DNA of 64,000 nt from Clostridia bacterium (GCA_017468425.1 JAFUIO010000002.1:40911-104910); one strand, 5' to 3'; positions 43,660-53,502 are shown, counted from the first letter of the stretch. Notes: a model not told the origin generated them from the letters alone. Numbers and translations are program-made.

Positions 43660-45396
43660 TTGAAAGAGATTATGATAGGCAACGCTGCTGTTGCCAGAGG
43701 TATGTATGAAGCAGGCTGCGGAGTAGTTTCAAGTTATCCGGGTACACCCAGTACTGAAATTACTGAATTTGCAAGCCTTTATAACGAAATATATTGTGAA
43801 TGGGCACCCAATGAAAAGGTTGCAATGGAAGTTGCTTTCGGTGCATCACTTGGCGGTAAAAGAAGTGCCTGTGCAATGAAGCACGTTGGTCTTAACGTTG
43901 CGGCAGACCCGCTTTTCACAATGTCTTACACAGGTGTAAACGGAGGTCTTGTTATCTGCGTTGCAGACGACCCCGGAATGCACTCATCACAGAACGAGCA
44001 GGATTCACGTCACTATGCTATTGCAGCAAAAGTTCCTATGCTTGAACCTGCAGATTCAAAGGAAAGCCTTGAATTTACAAAGAGAGCATTTGAAATTTCA
44101 GAAAAATACGATACTCCCGTAATTCTCCGTATGTGCACAAGAATTGCTCACTCACAGAGCATTGTCGAAACCTCAGAAAGAGAGGAAGTGCCTCAGAAAG
44201 AATACGAAAAGAATATCGCAAAATATGTTATGATGCCCGGTAATGCAAAGCACCGTCATCCCTTCGTTGAAGAAAGAACAGAACTTCTCCGCAAAGAAGT
44301 TTCTGAATCTGATGAATTCAATAAAGTTGAAATGGGCGGTACTGAAATCGGTATTATCACTTCAGGTGCATCATATCAGTATGTTAAAGAAATTTTCGGC
44401 GATAAAGTAAGCGTTCTCAAAATCGGTATGGTTAATCCGCTTCCCGTTGACAAAATCAAAGATTTTGCAGATAAAGTTCAGAGACTTGTTGTTATCGAAG
44501 AACTCGACGGTGTTATTGAAAGCCATTGCAGAAACAACGGTATTAACGTTGAAGGCAAAGAACTCTTTACAAATATCGGCGAATATTCACAGAAAACCAT
44601 TGCTGAAGTTTTAGGCCTTGAAAAGAAGGAAAGCATTGCTCCCGATACAGCACTTCCCATCCGTCCTCCTGTTATGTGTGCAGGTTGCCCCCACAGAGGT
44701 ATGTTCTACACACTTTCACAGAACAAAGTTACTGTAAGCGGTGATATCGGCTGTTACACTCTCGGTGCACAGTTACCTCTTGGTGCTATTGATACAACTC
44801 TTTGTATGGGTGCATCAATTTCAGGACTTCACGGCTTCAATAAAGCAATGGGCGAAAAAGGCGAAAAGAAATCTGTTGCAGTTATCGGTGACTCAACATT
44901 TATGCATTCAGGTATGACAGGCCTTGTAAATATCGCTTACAATGCATCAAATTCAACAGTTATTATTCTTGATAACTCAATTACAGGTATGACAGGCCAT
45001 CAGCAGAATCCCACAACAGGTTATACAATCAAGGGTGACCCTGCATCAAAAATTGACCTTGAATCATTCTGCCGTGCAATCGGTATCAACAGAGTAAGAG
45101 TTGTAGACCCCTACAATCTTCTTGAATGTGATAAGGCAGTCAAAGAAGAGCTTGCAGCAGAAGAACCGTCAGTTATTATTTCAAGAAGACCTTGCGTACT
45201 TCTTAAATACGTAAAACCGAAGAAACCTGTAGTGGTTGATACAGATAAATGTAAGAGCTGCAAAAAATGTATGAAACTTGGTTGTCCTGCAATCAGTATG
45301 CATAATAAAAAAGCTCACATCGATGCAACACTCTGTGTAGGTTGCGGAGTTTGTGAACAGCTTTGTGCATTTGATGCAATAAAAGGGGAGGAATAA
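43660..45396 (+). CDS. iorA: Indolepyruvate:ferredoxin oxidoreductase, alpha subunit
   Basis: The 578-residue subunit interconverts arylpyruvates and arylacetyl-CoA with ferredoxin and thiamine diphosphate. The N-terminal pyrimidine-binding domain starts with GNAAVARGMYEAG and SYPGTPSTEI. The TPP domain carries AGCPHRGMFYTL, VSGDIGCYTLG and GDSTFMHSGMTG. Two [4Fe-4S] motifs close the protein (CKSCKKCMKLGCP and CVGCGVCEQLCAF). It starts with a TTG directly after the stop of paaK, with GAGGGA upstream. It forms the enzyme with the next gene. Confidence 0.93.
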   Translation: MKEIMIGNAAVARGMYEAGCGVVSSYPGTPSTEITEFASLYNEIYCEWAPNEKVAMEVAFGASLGGKRSACAMKHVGLNVAADPLFTMSYTGVNGGLVICVADDPGMHSSQNEQDSRHYAIAAKVPMLEPADSKESLEFTKRAFEISEKYDTPVILRMCTRIAHSQSIVETSEREEVPQKEYEKNIAKYVMMPGNAKHRHPFVEERTELLRKEVSESDEFNKVEMGGTEIGIITSGASYQYVKEIFGDKVSVLKIGMVNPLPVDKIKDFADKVQRLVVIEELDGVIESHCRNNGINVEGKELFTNIGEYSQKTIAEVLGLEKKESIAPDTALPIRPPVMCAGCPHRGMFYTLSQNKVTVSGDIGCYTLGAQLPLGAIDTTLCMGASISGLHGFNKAMGEKGEKKSVAVIGDSTFMHSGMTGLVNIAYNASNSTVIILDNSITGMTGHQQNPTTGYTIKGDPASKIDLESFCRAIGINRVRVVDPYNLLECDKAVKEELAAEEPSVIISRRPCVLLKYVKPKKPVVVDTDKCKSCKKCMKLGCPAISMHNKKAHIDATLCVGCGVCEQLCAFDAIKGEE

Positions 45397-45400
45397 GATT

Positions 45401-45973
45401 ATGGAAACAAAAAGCATAATGATTGTCGGCGTTGGCGGACAGGGTTCTCTCCTTGCAAGTAAACTTCTCGGCAGAGTGCTTATGAACGAAGGCTACGATG
45501 TGAAAGTATCAGAAGTTCACGGTATGAGCCAGAGAGGCGGTTCCGTTGTAACTTATGTAAGATATGGCGAAAAAGTTTATTCACCAATCATTGAAGAAGG
45601 TGAAGCAGATTTCGTTATTTCATTTGAAAAGCTTGAAGGTGCAAGATGGGCTCATTGCCTTAAAAAAGGCGGAAAGCTTATTGTCAATACACAGCAGATA
45701 GATCCGATGCCCGTAATTACAGGTGCCGCTGTTTATCCCGAAAATATTCTTGATGAACTGACTGCTAAAGGTCTTGATATAGATGCTATTGACGCTCTGT
45801 CTTTGGCAGAAGAAGCAGGTTCATCAAAAGCAGTTAATGTTGTTCTTATGGGAAGACTTGCAAAGTATTTCCATATAGATTATAATAAGTGGGAAGAGGC
45901 TCTCGCACAATCAGTTAAGCCTCAGTTTATTGACCTCAATAAAAAGGCATTAAGCCTTGGTTATAATTTTTAA
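45401..45973 (+). CDS. iorB: Indolepyruvate:ferredoxin oxidoreductase, beta subunit
   Basis: The 190-residue gamma-domain subunit pairs with IorA. The N-terminal GVGGQGSLLASKLLGR and the motif EVHGMSQRGGSVV are typical of IorB and of gamma subunits of 2-oxoacid:ferredoxin oxidoreductases. The ribosome binding site GGGGAGG is in the end of iorA. Length is normal. Confidence 0.93.
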   Translation: METKSIMIVGVGGQGSLLASKLLGRVLMNEGYDVKVSEVHGMSQRGGSVVTYVRYGEKVYSPIIEEGEADFVISFEKLEGARWAHCLKKGGKLIVNTQQIDPMPVITGAAVYPENILDELTAKGLDIDAIDALSLAEEAGSSKAVNVVLMGRLAKYFHIDYNKWEEALAQSVKPQFIDLNKKALSLGYNF

Positions 45974-45994
45974 AAGAAAAGAGATGTAAACGCT

Positions 45995-47293
45995 ATGAAG
46001 TATTGGCAGCAAGAAATTGAATGTGCCTCACGTGAACAGATTACCGAGTGGCAGAATGAACGCCTTGTAAACACAGTTAAAAGAGTTTACGAAAATGTTC
46101 CTTACTACAGACAGAGAATGGACGAAGCAGGCGTAAAACCTGAAGACATCAAATCAATTGATGACTTAAGTAAGCTTCCCTTTACTTGCAAACAGGATTT
46201 AAGAGATACATATCCTTATGGTCTTTTTGCTTGTGATATGGAAGATGTTGTAAGAGTTCACGCATCAAGCGGTACAACAGGTAAGCAGATTGTTGCAGGT
46301 TATACTGCAAAAGACCTTGATATATGGGATGATATCTGTGCTCGTCAGCTGGCAGCAGTAGGCGCAGACAAAAATTGGAAAATTCACGTTTCTTACGGTT
46401 ACGGTCTTTTCACAGGTGGCTTCGGATTCCACGGCGGTGCTACAAAAATGGGTGCAATGGCAATTCCCGTTTCAAGCGGTAACACAGCAAGACAGATTAC
46501 AATACTTCAGGACTTTGGCTCAGATGTTCTTTGCTGCACACCTTCTTACGCAATGTATATAGCAGAAACAATGGAAAAAATGGGAATTGATACAGCAAAA
46601 CTTCCCCTTAAAGCAGGTATCTTCGGCGCAGAGCCCTGGACACAGGAAATGCGTCTTCAGCTTGAAGAAAAACTCAACATCAAAGCATATGATGTTTACG
46701 GTCTTACAGAAATTATGGGACCTGGTGTTGCATATGAATGTTCAGAACAGACAGGTATGCACGTAAATGAAGACCACTTCATTATCGAAGCACTTGACCC
46801 CGACACAGGCAAGCCTGTTCCCGATGGTGAACCCGGTGAAATCGTATTCACTTGCATTACAAAGGAAGCTTTCCCGCTTATCCGTTACAGAACAAGAGAT
46901 ATTGCAGTTCTTTCTCATAAGCAGTGTTCTTGCGGAAGAACATTTGTTAAAATGTCAAAACCCATGGGCAGAACAGACGATATGCTCATCATCAGGGGTG
47001 TTAATGTATTCCCTTCACAGATTGAAACAGTTCTTCTTAATATGGGCTATGCTCCCAACTATCAGATTCTTGTTGACAGAGTAAACAACCTCGACACAAT
47101 TCAGGTTCAGGTTGAAATGACAGATAAGCTTTTCTCTGATACAGTTACTGAAATTTCAAAAGCAGAACACGCTATTGAAGAAGGACTTAAATCACTTCTC
47201 GGAGTTGCTGCAGATGTTAAACTCGTAGCACCCAACACAATTGCACGTTCAGAAGGCAAAGCAAAACGTGTTATTGACAACAGAAAGAAATAA
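45995..47293 (+). CDS. paaK: Phenylacetate-CoA ligase (second copy)
   Basis: The 432-residue AMP-forming ligase has the same motifs as the copy at 42346 (HASSGTTGKQIVAGYT, VYGLTEIMGPGVAYEC, RGVNVFPSQIE) but is clearly diverged along its length. The two copies flank iorAB, which suggests different aryl substrates, for example phenylacetate and indoleacetate or hydroxyphenylacetate. The four-Cys hairpin is reduced to CSCG here. It is in the same operon as the ACT-domain gene 14 nt downstream. Confidence 0.9.
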   Translation: MKYWQQEIECASREQITEWQNERLVNTVKRVYENVPYYRQRMDEAGVKPEDIKSIDDLSKLPFTCKQDLRDTYPYGLFACDMEDVVRVHASSGTTGKQIVAGYTAKDLDIWDDICARQLAAVGADKNWKIHVSYGYGLFTGGFGFHGGATKMGAMAIPVSSGNTARQITILQDFGSDVLCCTPSYAMYIAETMEKMGIDTAKLPLKAGIFGAEPWTQEMRLQLEEKLNIKAYDVYGLTEIMGPGVAYECSEQTGMHVNEDHFIIEALDPDTGKPVPDGEPGEIVFTCITKEAFPLIRYRTRDIAVLSHKQCSCGRTFVKMSKPMGRTDDMLIIRGVNVFPSQIETVLLNMGYAPNYQILVDRVNNLDTIQVQVEMTDKLFSDTVTEISKAEHAIEEGLKSLLGVAADVKLVAPNTIARSEGKAKRVIDNRKK

Positions 47294-47307
47294 GGGAGGA
47301 AAGAGTA

Positions 47308-47739
47308 ATGACTATTAATCAGTTATCAATTTTCGTTGAAAACAAAGCAGGTGCACTTGGTGAAATCACTCATATCTTAGCACAGGAAAACATCGATATC
47401 CGTGCAATGTCAATCGCAGACACAAAGGATTTCGGTATTCTTCGTCTTATTGTAAGTGATGAAGAAAAGGCTAAAAAAGCACTTCAGCAGAACGATTGCA
47501 TTGTATCAATCACAGAGGTTGTAGGTGTTGCAATTTCCGATGAACCCGGAAGCCTTTCAAGAGTTATGGAGCTTCTTTACACAAACGGCATCAATGTTGA
47601 ATATATGTATGCTTTCATCACAATTTCAAAGCAGTATGCTTACGTTGTGGTAAGAGTTGAAGACAACAACAAAGCAATGAAGATTCTTGAAACAAACGGT
47701 GTAAAACTCGTTGATAAAGAAGATATCAAAAATCTTTGA
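47308..47739 (+). CDS. Tandem ACT-domain protein, probable amino-acid sensor of the aryl-acid operon
   Basis: The 143-residue product is two ACT domains in tandem. The first begins QLSIFVENKAGALGEITHIL and the second VGVAISDEPGSLSRVMELL, each with the Gly-Ala/Ser-Leu turn that binds small ligands. ACT proteins of this type often accompany phenylacetate-CoA ligase and ior genes in Clostridia and archaea and are thought to sense aromatic amino acids. No catalytic domain is attached. A bidirectional terminator follows. Confidence 0.9.
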   Translation: MTINQLSIFVENKAGALGEITHILAQENIDIRAMSIADTKDFGILRLIVSDEEKAKKALQQNDCIVSITEVVGVAISDEPGSLSRVMELLYTNGINVEYMYAFITISKQYAYVVVRVEDNNKAMKILETNGVKLVDKEDIKNL

Positions 47740-47758
47740 TTAACTTAACAAAACCAAA

Positions 47759-47793
47759 CCCCACAGGAAATTGAATCCTGTGGGGTGATTTTT
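47759..47793. terminator. Terminator at the end of the aryl-acid operon
   Basis: CCCCACAGGA pairs with TCCTGTGGGG over 10 bp with a 7-nt loop, then TGATTTTT. It lies between convergent genes and likely serves both. Confidence 0.88.
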
Positions 47794-50152
47794 ATAACTC
47801 AATACTTTCAGCGTATCTTACTGTTTCCATTGCATCTTTTGCGTATTTATCAGCACCTATTGAGTTTGCATATTCTTCTGTAAGCACTGCACCGCCTACA
47901 ACTGTTTTACATTGCGGCAGATTTTCTTTCAGAAGCCTGATTGTTTCTTTCATTGCAGGCACAGTGGTCGTCATTAATGCACTTAAGCCTACTAATTTAA
48001 CGTTTTCTTTTTTTGCTGTTTCAACTATTGTTTCAGGTGAAACATCTTTGCCTAAATCAATAACATCGAAACTGTAGTTTTCAAGCAATACCTTTACAAT
48101 GTTTTTGCCGATATCGTGGATATCACCTTTGACTGTGGCAAGAATTATTCTGCCTTTTGATTCCTGTGTTTTGCCTGTCATATTTTTTTTGATAACATCA
48201 AAAGCCGCCTTTGCTGCATTAGCACTCATCAGAAGTTGCGGGAGAAAAACGGTTTTCTTTTCAAATCCGTCACCTACATTATCAAGAGCAGGTACAATAA
48301 ACTCGTTTATGATTTCAAGAGAATCTTTTACTTTTATCAGGTCTTCTGCGAGTAATGCTGCTTTTTCACTTAATCCTTTTTCGATGGCAGTTTTCAGGTC
48401 TGCAATTTCCTGCACATTTACTTTTACTTCTTGCTTATTCACTGAAGCAAAGTCAATATAATCTTCGCATCCGTTTTCACAGTCGTTGAGAGCAATAAAA
48501 CTATAATAACTCTGCATCATTTTGTCAGAGTAGGGGTTAATAATTGCACTTGAAAGACCTTTCTGCATTGCCATTGTGAAGAAAGCGGAATTTATATTAT
48601 CTCTTTCAGGCAGACCGAAAGAAATGTTTGAAACGCCGAGAATTGTATTGCCGTTTAATTCTTCTTTGATTTTTCTTACTGCTTCAAGCGTAGTTACAGC
48701 AGATTTTTTATCAGAAGAAATTGTAAGCGCAAGCGGGTCAATTACAATATCTTTCTTGCTTATTTCGTATTTTTCAGCAGTGTCGTAAATTCTTTTTGCA
48801 ATTTCAATTCTTCCGTCAGCAGTTTCGGGTATTCCGTTTTCGTCAAGTGTAAGTCCAACCACAACACCGCCGTATTTTTTTACAAGCGGGAAAACTTTTT
48901 CCATAACTTCCGTTTTGCCGTTAACGGAGTTAATCATAGGCTTACCGTTATACAAACGCATTGCTTTTTCCATTGCGTCGAAATCAGATGTATCAATCTG
49001 TAACGGTAAATCAACAACCGCCTGAATTGCCTGAATTGAACGGCACATCATTTCTGTTTCATTAATTTCAGGTAAACCGACGTTAACATCAAGAATGTGT
49101 ACTTTTTTATCTTTTTGCCCCGTTGCTTCACCGAGAATGTACGAAATATTGTTATCTTTCAGGGCTTGTTTGAATTTTGATTTGCCTGTAGGGTTGATTC
49201 TCTCACCTATAAGCACAGGCCTTTCTCCGAAATAAACGCTCTTTGCGTAAGAAGTTACAACAGTATAATTCTTTTCTTCCAAAGGCAGGGGAGTTGTTTC
49301 TGCTTTCAGGAGTGAAAGTTTGTTTATAAATTCAGGTGTTGTGCCGCAGCATCCGCCGATACCGTGAACACCCATTCCGAGAAATTCTTTCTGTATTTCA
49401 GCAAATTCATCAGCGTTCACATCGAAAACAGTTTTGCCGTTTTCTTCGCGGGGAAGTCCTGCATTAGGGCAGACGAAAACGGGAGTTGAAGAAAATTTCA
49501 GCAGATCTTCAACAATAGGTTTCATCTGTTTCGGACCTAAGCTGCAGTTGATGCCTATTGCATCTACTCCCAGACCTTCAAGAATTGCAACCATAGTCTG
49601 AGCATCTGTGCCGCTTAAAAGTCTTTGAGATGCATCATATGCGTTTGAAACAAAAACGGGTAAATCTGAATTCTCTTTTGCAGCAATAACTGCAGCTTTT
49701 GTTTCAAGAGAATCTGTCATTGTTTCAATAAGAATTAAATCTGCACCGTTTTTAACGCCTGACAAAACTACTTCTTTGAAGATGCTGACTGCTTCTTCGA
49801 ATTCAATTTCGCCTGCAGGTTTAAGAAGCTTTCCCAGTGAACCGATATCAAGAGTGATAAAACATTCTTTTTTGCATTCTTCTCTTGCTGTTTTTGCGTT
49901 TTTAAAAGCAGCAGAAATAATTTCATCAATTCTTCCGGGAAAGTTTAATCTGTTCACACCGAAAGTGTTTGCGTTAATAACATCAGCACCGGCTTCAATG
50001 TAACTCTTGTGTATTTCTATAATGTCTCTTTTATGTGTCAGGTTCCATTCTTCAGGATGTTCACCGGGCTTTAAACCTCTTTTCTGAAGTTCTGTTCCCA
50101 ACGCACCGTCGAAAACTACTATTCCGTCTGTGATTTTTTCTTTTATATTCAT
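47792..50152 (-). CDS. metH: B12-dependent methionine synthase without reactivation domain
   Basis: The 786-residue enzyme transfers a methyl group from methyltetrahydrofolate to homocysteine. Domains in order are a homocysteine-binding barrel (VFDGALGTELQKRG; zinc Cys in GINCSLGP and GGCCGTTPEF), a pterin-binding domain (LIGERINPTGKSKF) from about residue 315, a helical cap from about 590, and a B12 domain with the cobalt-ligand motif DIHDIGKN (about 690). The C-terminal SAM-binding reactivation domain of the enterobacterial enzyme is absent, which is common in Clostridia. I prefer the ATG at 50152 over the GTG at 50161, which overlaps the AGGAAAGTG ribosome binding site. It forms an operon with metF. 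Confidence 0.93.
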   Translation of the reverse strand: MNIKEKITDGIVVFDGALGTELQKRGLKPGEHPEEWNLTHKRDIIEIHKSYIEAGADVINANTFGVNRLNFPGRIDEIISAAFKNAKTAREECKKECFITLDIGSLGKLLKPAGEIEFEEAVSIFKEVVLSGVKNGADLILIETMTDSLETKAAVIAAKENSDLPVFVSNAYDASQRLLSGTDAQTMVAILEGLGVDAIGINCSLGPKQMKPIVEDLLKFSSTPVFVCPNAGLPREENGKTVFDVNADEFAEIQKEFLGMGVHGIGGCCGTTPEFINKLSLLKAETTPLPLEEKNYTVVTSYAKSVYFGERPVLIGERINPTGKSKFKQALKDNNISYILGEATGQKDKKVHILDVNVGLPEINETEMMCRSIQAIQAVVDLPLQIDTSDFDAMEKAMRLYNGKPMINSVNGKTEVMEKVFPLVKKYGGVVVGLTLDENGIPETADGRIEIAKRIYDTAEKYEISKKDIVIDPLALTISSDKKSAVTTLEAVRKIKEELNGNTILGVSNISFGLPERDNINSAFFTMAMQKGLSSAIINPYSDKMMQSYYSFIALNDCENGCEDYIDFASVNKQEVKVNVQEIADLKTAIEKGLSEKAALLAEDLIKVKDSLEIINEFIVPALDNVGDGFEKKTVFLPQLLMSANAAKAAFDVIKKNMTGKTQESKGRIILATVKGDIHDIGKNIVKVLLENYSFDVIDLGKDVSPETIVETAKKENVKLVGLSALMTTTVPAMKETIRLLKENLPQCKTVVGGAVLTEEYANSIGADKYAKDAMETVRYAESIEL

Positions 50153-50157
50153 TGGTA

Positions 50158-51021
50158 TCACTTTCCTATAATATCTGAAAGATTGTACTGTATTTTCTCT
50201 GCAACATCAGGCTTGTTCATAGAATAAACGTGAATGTAATTAACTCCGTTTGCAATAAGGTCGATAATCTGTTCAGTTGCATATGCAATACCTGCTTGCT
50301 TCATACTGTCAGGGTCTGAACCGAATTTGTCAACGATGTTTTTGAATTTAGAGGGAAGATATGTGCCTGAAAGAGTGCAGATTCTTGCAATCTGGTTTGA
50401 ATTGGTAACAGGCATAATACCTGCCACAACGGGAACAGTAATTCCCGCTTCGCGGAGTCTGAAAATGTATTTATAAAGAATATTATTGTCAAAAAACATC
50501 TGCGTTGTCAGGAATTCGCACCCTGCATCAACCTTTTCTTTAAGGTGAATAATGTCTTCTGCAAGGTTTTTGCTTTCAGGGTGACATTCAGGGTAGCAGG
50601 CACCGCCGATGCAGAATTTGTCACCGCAGAGTGCTTTGATATCGGCAATAAGTTCAGATGCGTAACGATAATCTTCTGAATCGTTATCAGTTCTGTCGCC
50701 TCGTAAAGCCATAATATTTTCTATGCCGTATTCTTCGAGAAGCTTTAACTGTTTATGTACCTTTTCTTTCTTTGAAGAAACGCAGGTAAGATGTGCGAGT
50801 GTAGGCACATTTTCTTTTGTCTGTATATTTGATGCAATACTTGCGGTATATTCGCTTGTGCCGCCGCCTGCACCGTAAGTAACGCTCATAAAATCAGGCT
50901 TGAGCTTTGCAATTTCAGCAGTAGCAGTTTCGACGCTTTTGTAGTTATCGCTCGTCTTGGGCGGGAAAACTTCAAAAGAAAGCGTTGCCTTGTTTTTTGA
51001 TAATATTTCAGAAATTTTCAT
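50158..51021 (-). CDS. metF: Methylenetetrahydrofolate reductase
   Basis: The 287-residue flavoenzyme makes methyltetrahydrofolate for MetH, encoded 5 nt downstream. Family motifs are SFEVFPPK near the N-terminus, SVTYGAGGGTS, ALRGDRTD and TTQMFFDN. The ATG at 51021 gives a normal length; the longer frame would extend into the promoter of the divergent gene. I see no SAM riboswitch in the roughly 120 nt between the divergent start codons. Confidence 0.93.
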   Translation of the reverse strand: MKISEILSKNKATLSFEVFPPKTSDNYKSVETATAEIAKLKPDFMSVTYGAGGGTSEYTASIASNIQTKENVPTLAHLTCVSSKKEKVHKQLKLLEEYGIENIMALRGDRTDNDSEDYRYASELIADIKALCGDKFCIGGACYPECHPESKNLAEDIIHLKEKVDAGCEFLTTQMFFDNNILYKYIFRLREAGITVPVVAGIMPVTNSNQIARICTLSGTYLPSKFKNIVDKFGSDPDSMKQAGIAYATEQIIDLIANGVNYIHVYSMNKPDVAEKIQYNLSDIIGK

Positions 51022-51085
51022 ATAGATTCTTCTTTCAATTTTTATATAAAATAATGTTATCACAGACAGTTTTAAAAGTCAAATA

Positions 51086-51114
51086 TTGACAAGAAAAAAA
51101 CGATGTGTTAACAT
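51086..51114 (+). promoter_or_regulatory. Sigma-A promoter of the phosphoesterase gene
   Basis: TTGACA (51086-51091) and TAACAT (51109-51114) are spaced by 17 bp. The -10 lies in the palindrome TGTTAACA. The predicted start near 51121 excludes the upstream start of the longer frame at 51086. Confidence 0.7.
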
Positions 51115-51142
51115 TAGTCTAATAACTTTAGGAGATGAAAAA

Positions 51143-52192
51143 ATGAGCAAAGCAAATCTTAAGTTCAACAAAAACGGTACATTTAAAATTCTTCAGGTAT
51201 CAGATTTTCAGGATGGTCCTGTGCAGAGATATATCACAATGGAATATGTATCAGAATGTATAAAAGAATACAAGCCTGACCTGGTTGTTATTACAGGTGA
51301 TAACAAATATTCTACTACGGGTACAGAATTATTCAAGTTTATGGGTAAATATTTTATCGGCAAAACTTACGATAGTTTTATGAAGCATTTTGAAAAACTC
51401 GGCATTCCCGTTGCTATTGTTTTTGGTAATCACGACCTGGACGGTAAACTTTCAAGACGTGAACAGTTTGAGGTTTTCAATAAATATTCAGTGTGTATTT
51501 CTGAAGCAGGTGATGAAAACCTTGACGGATGCTGTAACTTCAATCTGCCTGTTATGTCATCAGACGGCAAAAGAGTTGCATATAATCTCTGGTGCTTTGA
51601 TTCAAACGATGGTGTGCTTGATGATAAACTGAATTGGTATCTTAAAAAATCAAATGAACTCAAAGAGAAAAACGGCGGAAAACCCGTACCCTCAATGGTA
51701 TTCCAGCATCATCCGCCTTTGCAGGCTATTAAGGCAGTTGAAGAAGCGGGCGATAATCTTAACGGATTCTGCCACGAAGGTGTCTGCCCCGACCCCAAAG
51801 ATGAAGGCAAGCAGTTTGATGTAATGCTTGAGCAGGGCGATGTTGTGGCAATGTTTTACGGCCATGACCATATAAATACTTATTGTGTGCCCTATAAAGG
51901 CATCGACCTTGCCTGTGCACCTACATCAGGCTTCGGTTATTACGGCGACTTTGATACAAGAGGTCTTCGCTATATCACATTGAAAGAAGACGGCTCTTAC
52001 GAAACAGAAATGGTTTATTATTACAAAAAATTCTGTAATGATGAAAAGAGCAAAGCAAGATTCACAATGTATTCAAATGAGCTTGATATGAAGGTAAGAA
52101 AGAAAGCAGCAGAAGAATACAAGGAATTCTGCAAAAAAGACGGTACATACTCTAAGGCTATTGCCAAAGAAATCAAAATCGCTCTTGACTGA
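51143..52192 (+). CDS. Calcineurin-like metallophosphoesterase
   Basis: The 349-residue product has the metal-binding motifs of this superfamily in order: VSDFQDG near residue 20, VITGDN, VFGNHD, FQHHPP and YGHDH. It resembles Icc/purple-acid-like phosphoesterases of 300-400 residues. No signal peptide is seen, so it is probably cytosolic; the natural substrate is unknown. AGGAGATG precedes the ATG at 51143, and an upstream promoter fits that start. It is monocistronic with a strong terminator behind. Confidence 0.88.
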   Translation: MSKANLKFNKNGTFKILQVSDFQDGPVQRYITMEYVSECIKEYKPDLVVITGDNKYSTTGTELFKFMGKYFIGKTYDSFMKHFEKLGIPVAIVFGNHDLDGKLSRREQFEVFNKYSVCISEAGDENLDGCCNFNLPVMSSDGKRVAYNLWCFDSNDGVLDDKLNWYLKKSNELKEKNGGKPVPSMVFQHHPPLQAIKAVEEAGDNLNGFCHEGVCPDPKDEGKQFDVMLEQGDVVAMFYGHDHINTYCVPYKGIDLACAPTSGFGYYGDFDTRGLRYITLKEDGSYETEMVYYYKKFCNDEKSKARFTMYSNELDMKVRKKAAEEYKEFCKKDGTYSKAIAKEIKIALD

Positions 52193-52212
52193 TTTTTAAC
52201 TCAATAAATTTA

Positions 52213-52249
52213 AACGGTTGCAGAACGTCACGTTCTGCAACCGTTATTT
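52213..52249. terminator. Strong bidirectional terminator
   Basis: AACGGTTGCAGAACG pairs perfectly with CGTTCTGCAACCGTT (15 bp) around a 3-nt loop, then ATTTT. It separates two convergent genes. Confidence 0.9.
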
Positions 52250-52251
52250 TG

Positions 52252-53502
52252 TTACATATTTTCTTTTGCAACTGCAAGCATAAGCTTGATTCTGTTTTCC
52301 TGGTTTACTTTTGTAGCACCCGGGTCATAGTCAATGGGAACTATATTTGCATCAGGATGAAGTTCTCTGATTTTTCTTATCATACCTTTACCTACAATGT
52401 GGTTAGGTAAGCAACCGAAGGGCTGAGCACACACAATGTTTTTGTATCCGTGTTCAGCAAGCTCTATCATTTCTGCAGTAAGCAGCCATCCTTCGCCCAT
52501 ATCGCAGCCGTAGCTGATAACGGGTGCAACAAGTTCGCGGACTTTTCTGAACGGCATCGGTGCTTTGAAAGTTCCGTCTTCGTTTATGGCATCAATCATA
52601 ATCTTTTCAATGCCTGTAAGGTAAACCCGTACCTGCTCTAAAACAAATTCCTTTACTTTGTTACCGCCGTAAATCTTGATTTCTTCAAGCTTGTTACCGA
52701 TATAGAAAGTAAGAAATCCGAGAAGCCCCGGTACATTTACTTCACAGCCTTGTTCGTGAAGGAAATCTTCAAGGTCATTGTTTGCAAGTGCAGAGTATTT
52801 AACGAAAATCTCTCCCACAATTCCTACTTTGATTTTTTCTCTTTTCTCCATGGGGATTTCAGCAAAAGATTTTACAATCTGCCTGAGATTTTCACGCATT
52901 TCGTTTCTGGTCAATCCTTTTGAATGAGTGAAATCCTCGCAGAGCTTTTCTGTCCAGTATTTGCGTTTTCTTTCAGCGTCGCCTTCATTTATTTCGTAAG
53001 GTCTTACCTGGTTTCTCAGAAGCATCAGCATATCGCCGTAAACAACTGCTGCCATAGCCTTTATAAGAACAGGAAGTGTAAGCTGAAAGCCTGAATTTTT
53101 TTCAAGACCTGCTACGTTTAATGAAATTACGGGAATCTGCGGGAAACCTGCTTTTGCAAGTGCTTTTCTCAAAAGATGGAGATAGTTTGAAGCACGGCAT
53201 CCGCCGCCTGTCTGTGTGATGATAACAGCAACTTTGTTCACATCATATTCTCCGCTTTGTAAAGCGTCTATAAACTGTCCGATAACAATCAGAGCAGGGT
53301 AACAGGTATCGTTATGAACGTATTTAAGACCTGCATCAATAACTGAACGGCCTTTGTTTTTGAGGAGCACTGTTCTATGACCTTCCTGCTCCATGATTTT
53401 CTGAATAAACATAAAATGCACGTCAAGCATATCGGGCACAAGAATAGTATAATCCTTCGCCATTTCTTTTGTGTATTCAATTCTGTTAATCTGATAATCC
53501 AT
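52252..53502 (-). CDS. 2-hydroxyacyl-CoA dehydratase-type protein (partner of the activase)
   Basis: The 416-residue product resembles the dehydratase-component part (HgdB/FldC-like family) that is fused to an activase in many Clostridia. Motifs include FMIQKIMEQEGHR, TQTGGGCRASNY and SYGCDMGEGW, with Cys residues that could hold an iron-sulfur cluster. The start codon overlaps the activase gene in TAATG. In related genomes one protein of about 1,400 residues carries both parts, so this looks like a split version. The substrate is unknown. Radical dehydration of hydroxyacyl-CoA compounds is the family's chemistry, but this subgroup is functionally uncharacterised as far as I know. Confidence 0.75.
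   Translation of the reverse strand: MDYQINRIEYTKEMAKDYTILVPDMLDVHFMFIQKIMEQEGHRTVLLKNKGRSVIDAGLKYVHNDTCYPALIVIGQFIDALQSGEYDVNKVAVIITQTGGGCRASNYLHLLRKALAKAGFPQIPVISLNVAGLEKNSGFQLTLPVLIKAMAAVVYGDMLMLLRNQVRPYEINEGDAERKRKYWTEKLCEDFTHSKGLTRNEMRENLRQIVKSFAEIPMEKREKIKVGIVGEIFVKYSALANNDLEDFLHEQGCEVNVPGLLGFLTFYIGNKLEEIKIYGGNKVKEFVLEQVRVYLTGIEKIMIDAINEDGTFKAPMPFRKVRELVAPVISYGCDMGEGWLLTAEMIELAEHGYKNIVCAQPFGCLPNHIVGKGMIRKIRELHPDANIVPIDYDPGATKVNQENRIKLMLAVAKENM

Noticed and set aside
51022..51142. Possible SAM riboswitch upstream of metF
   Set aside because: The gap is short and holds no S-box-like stems or terminator; only promoters are visible.
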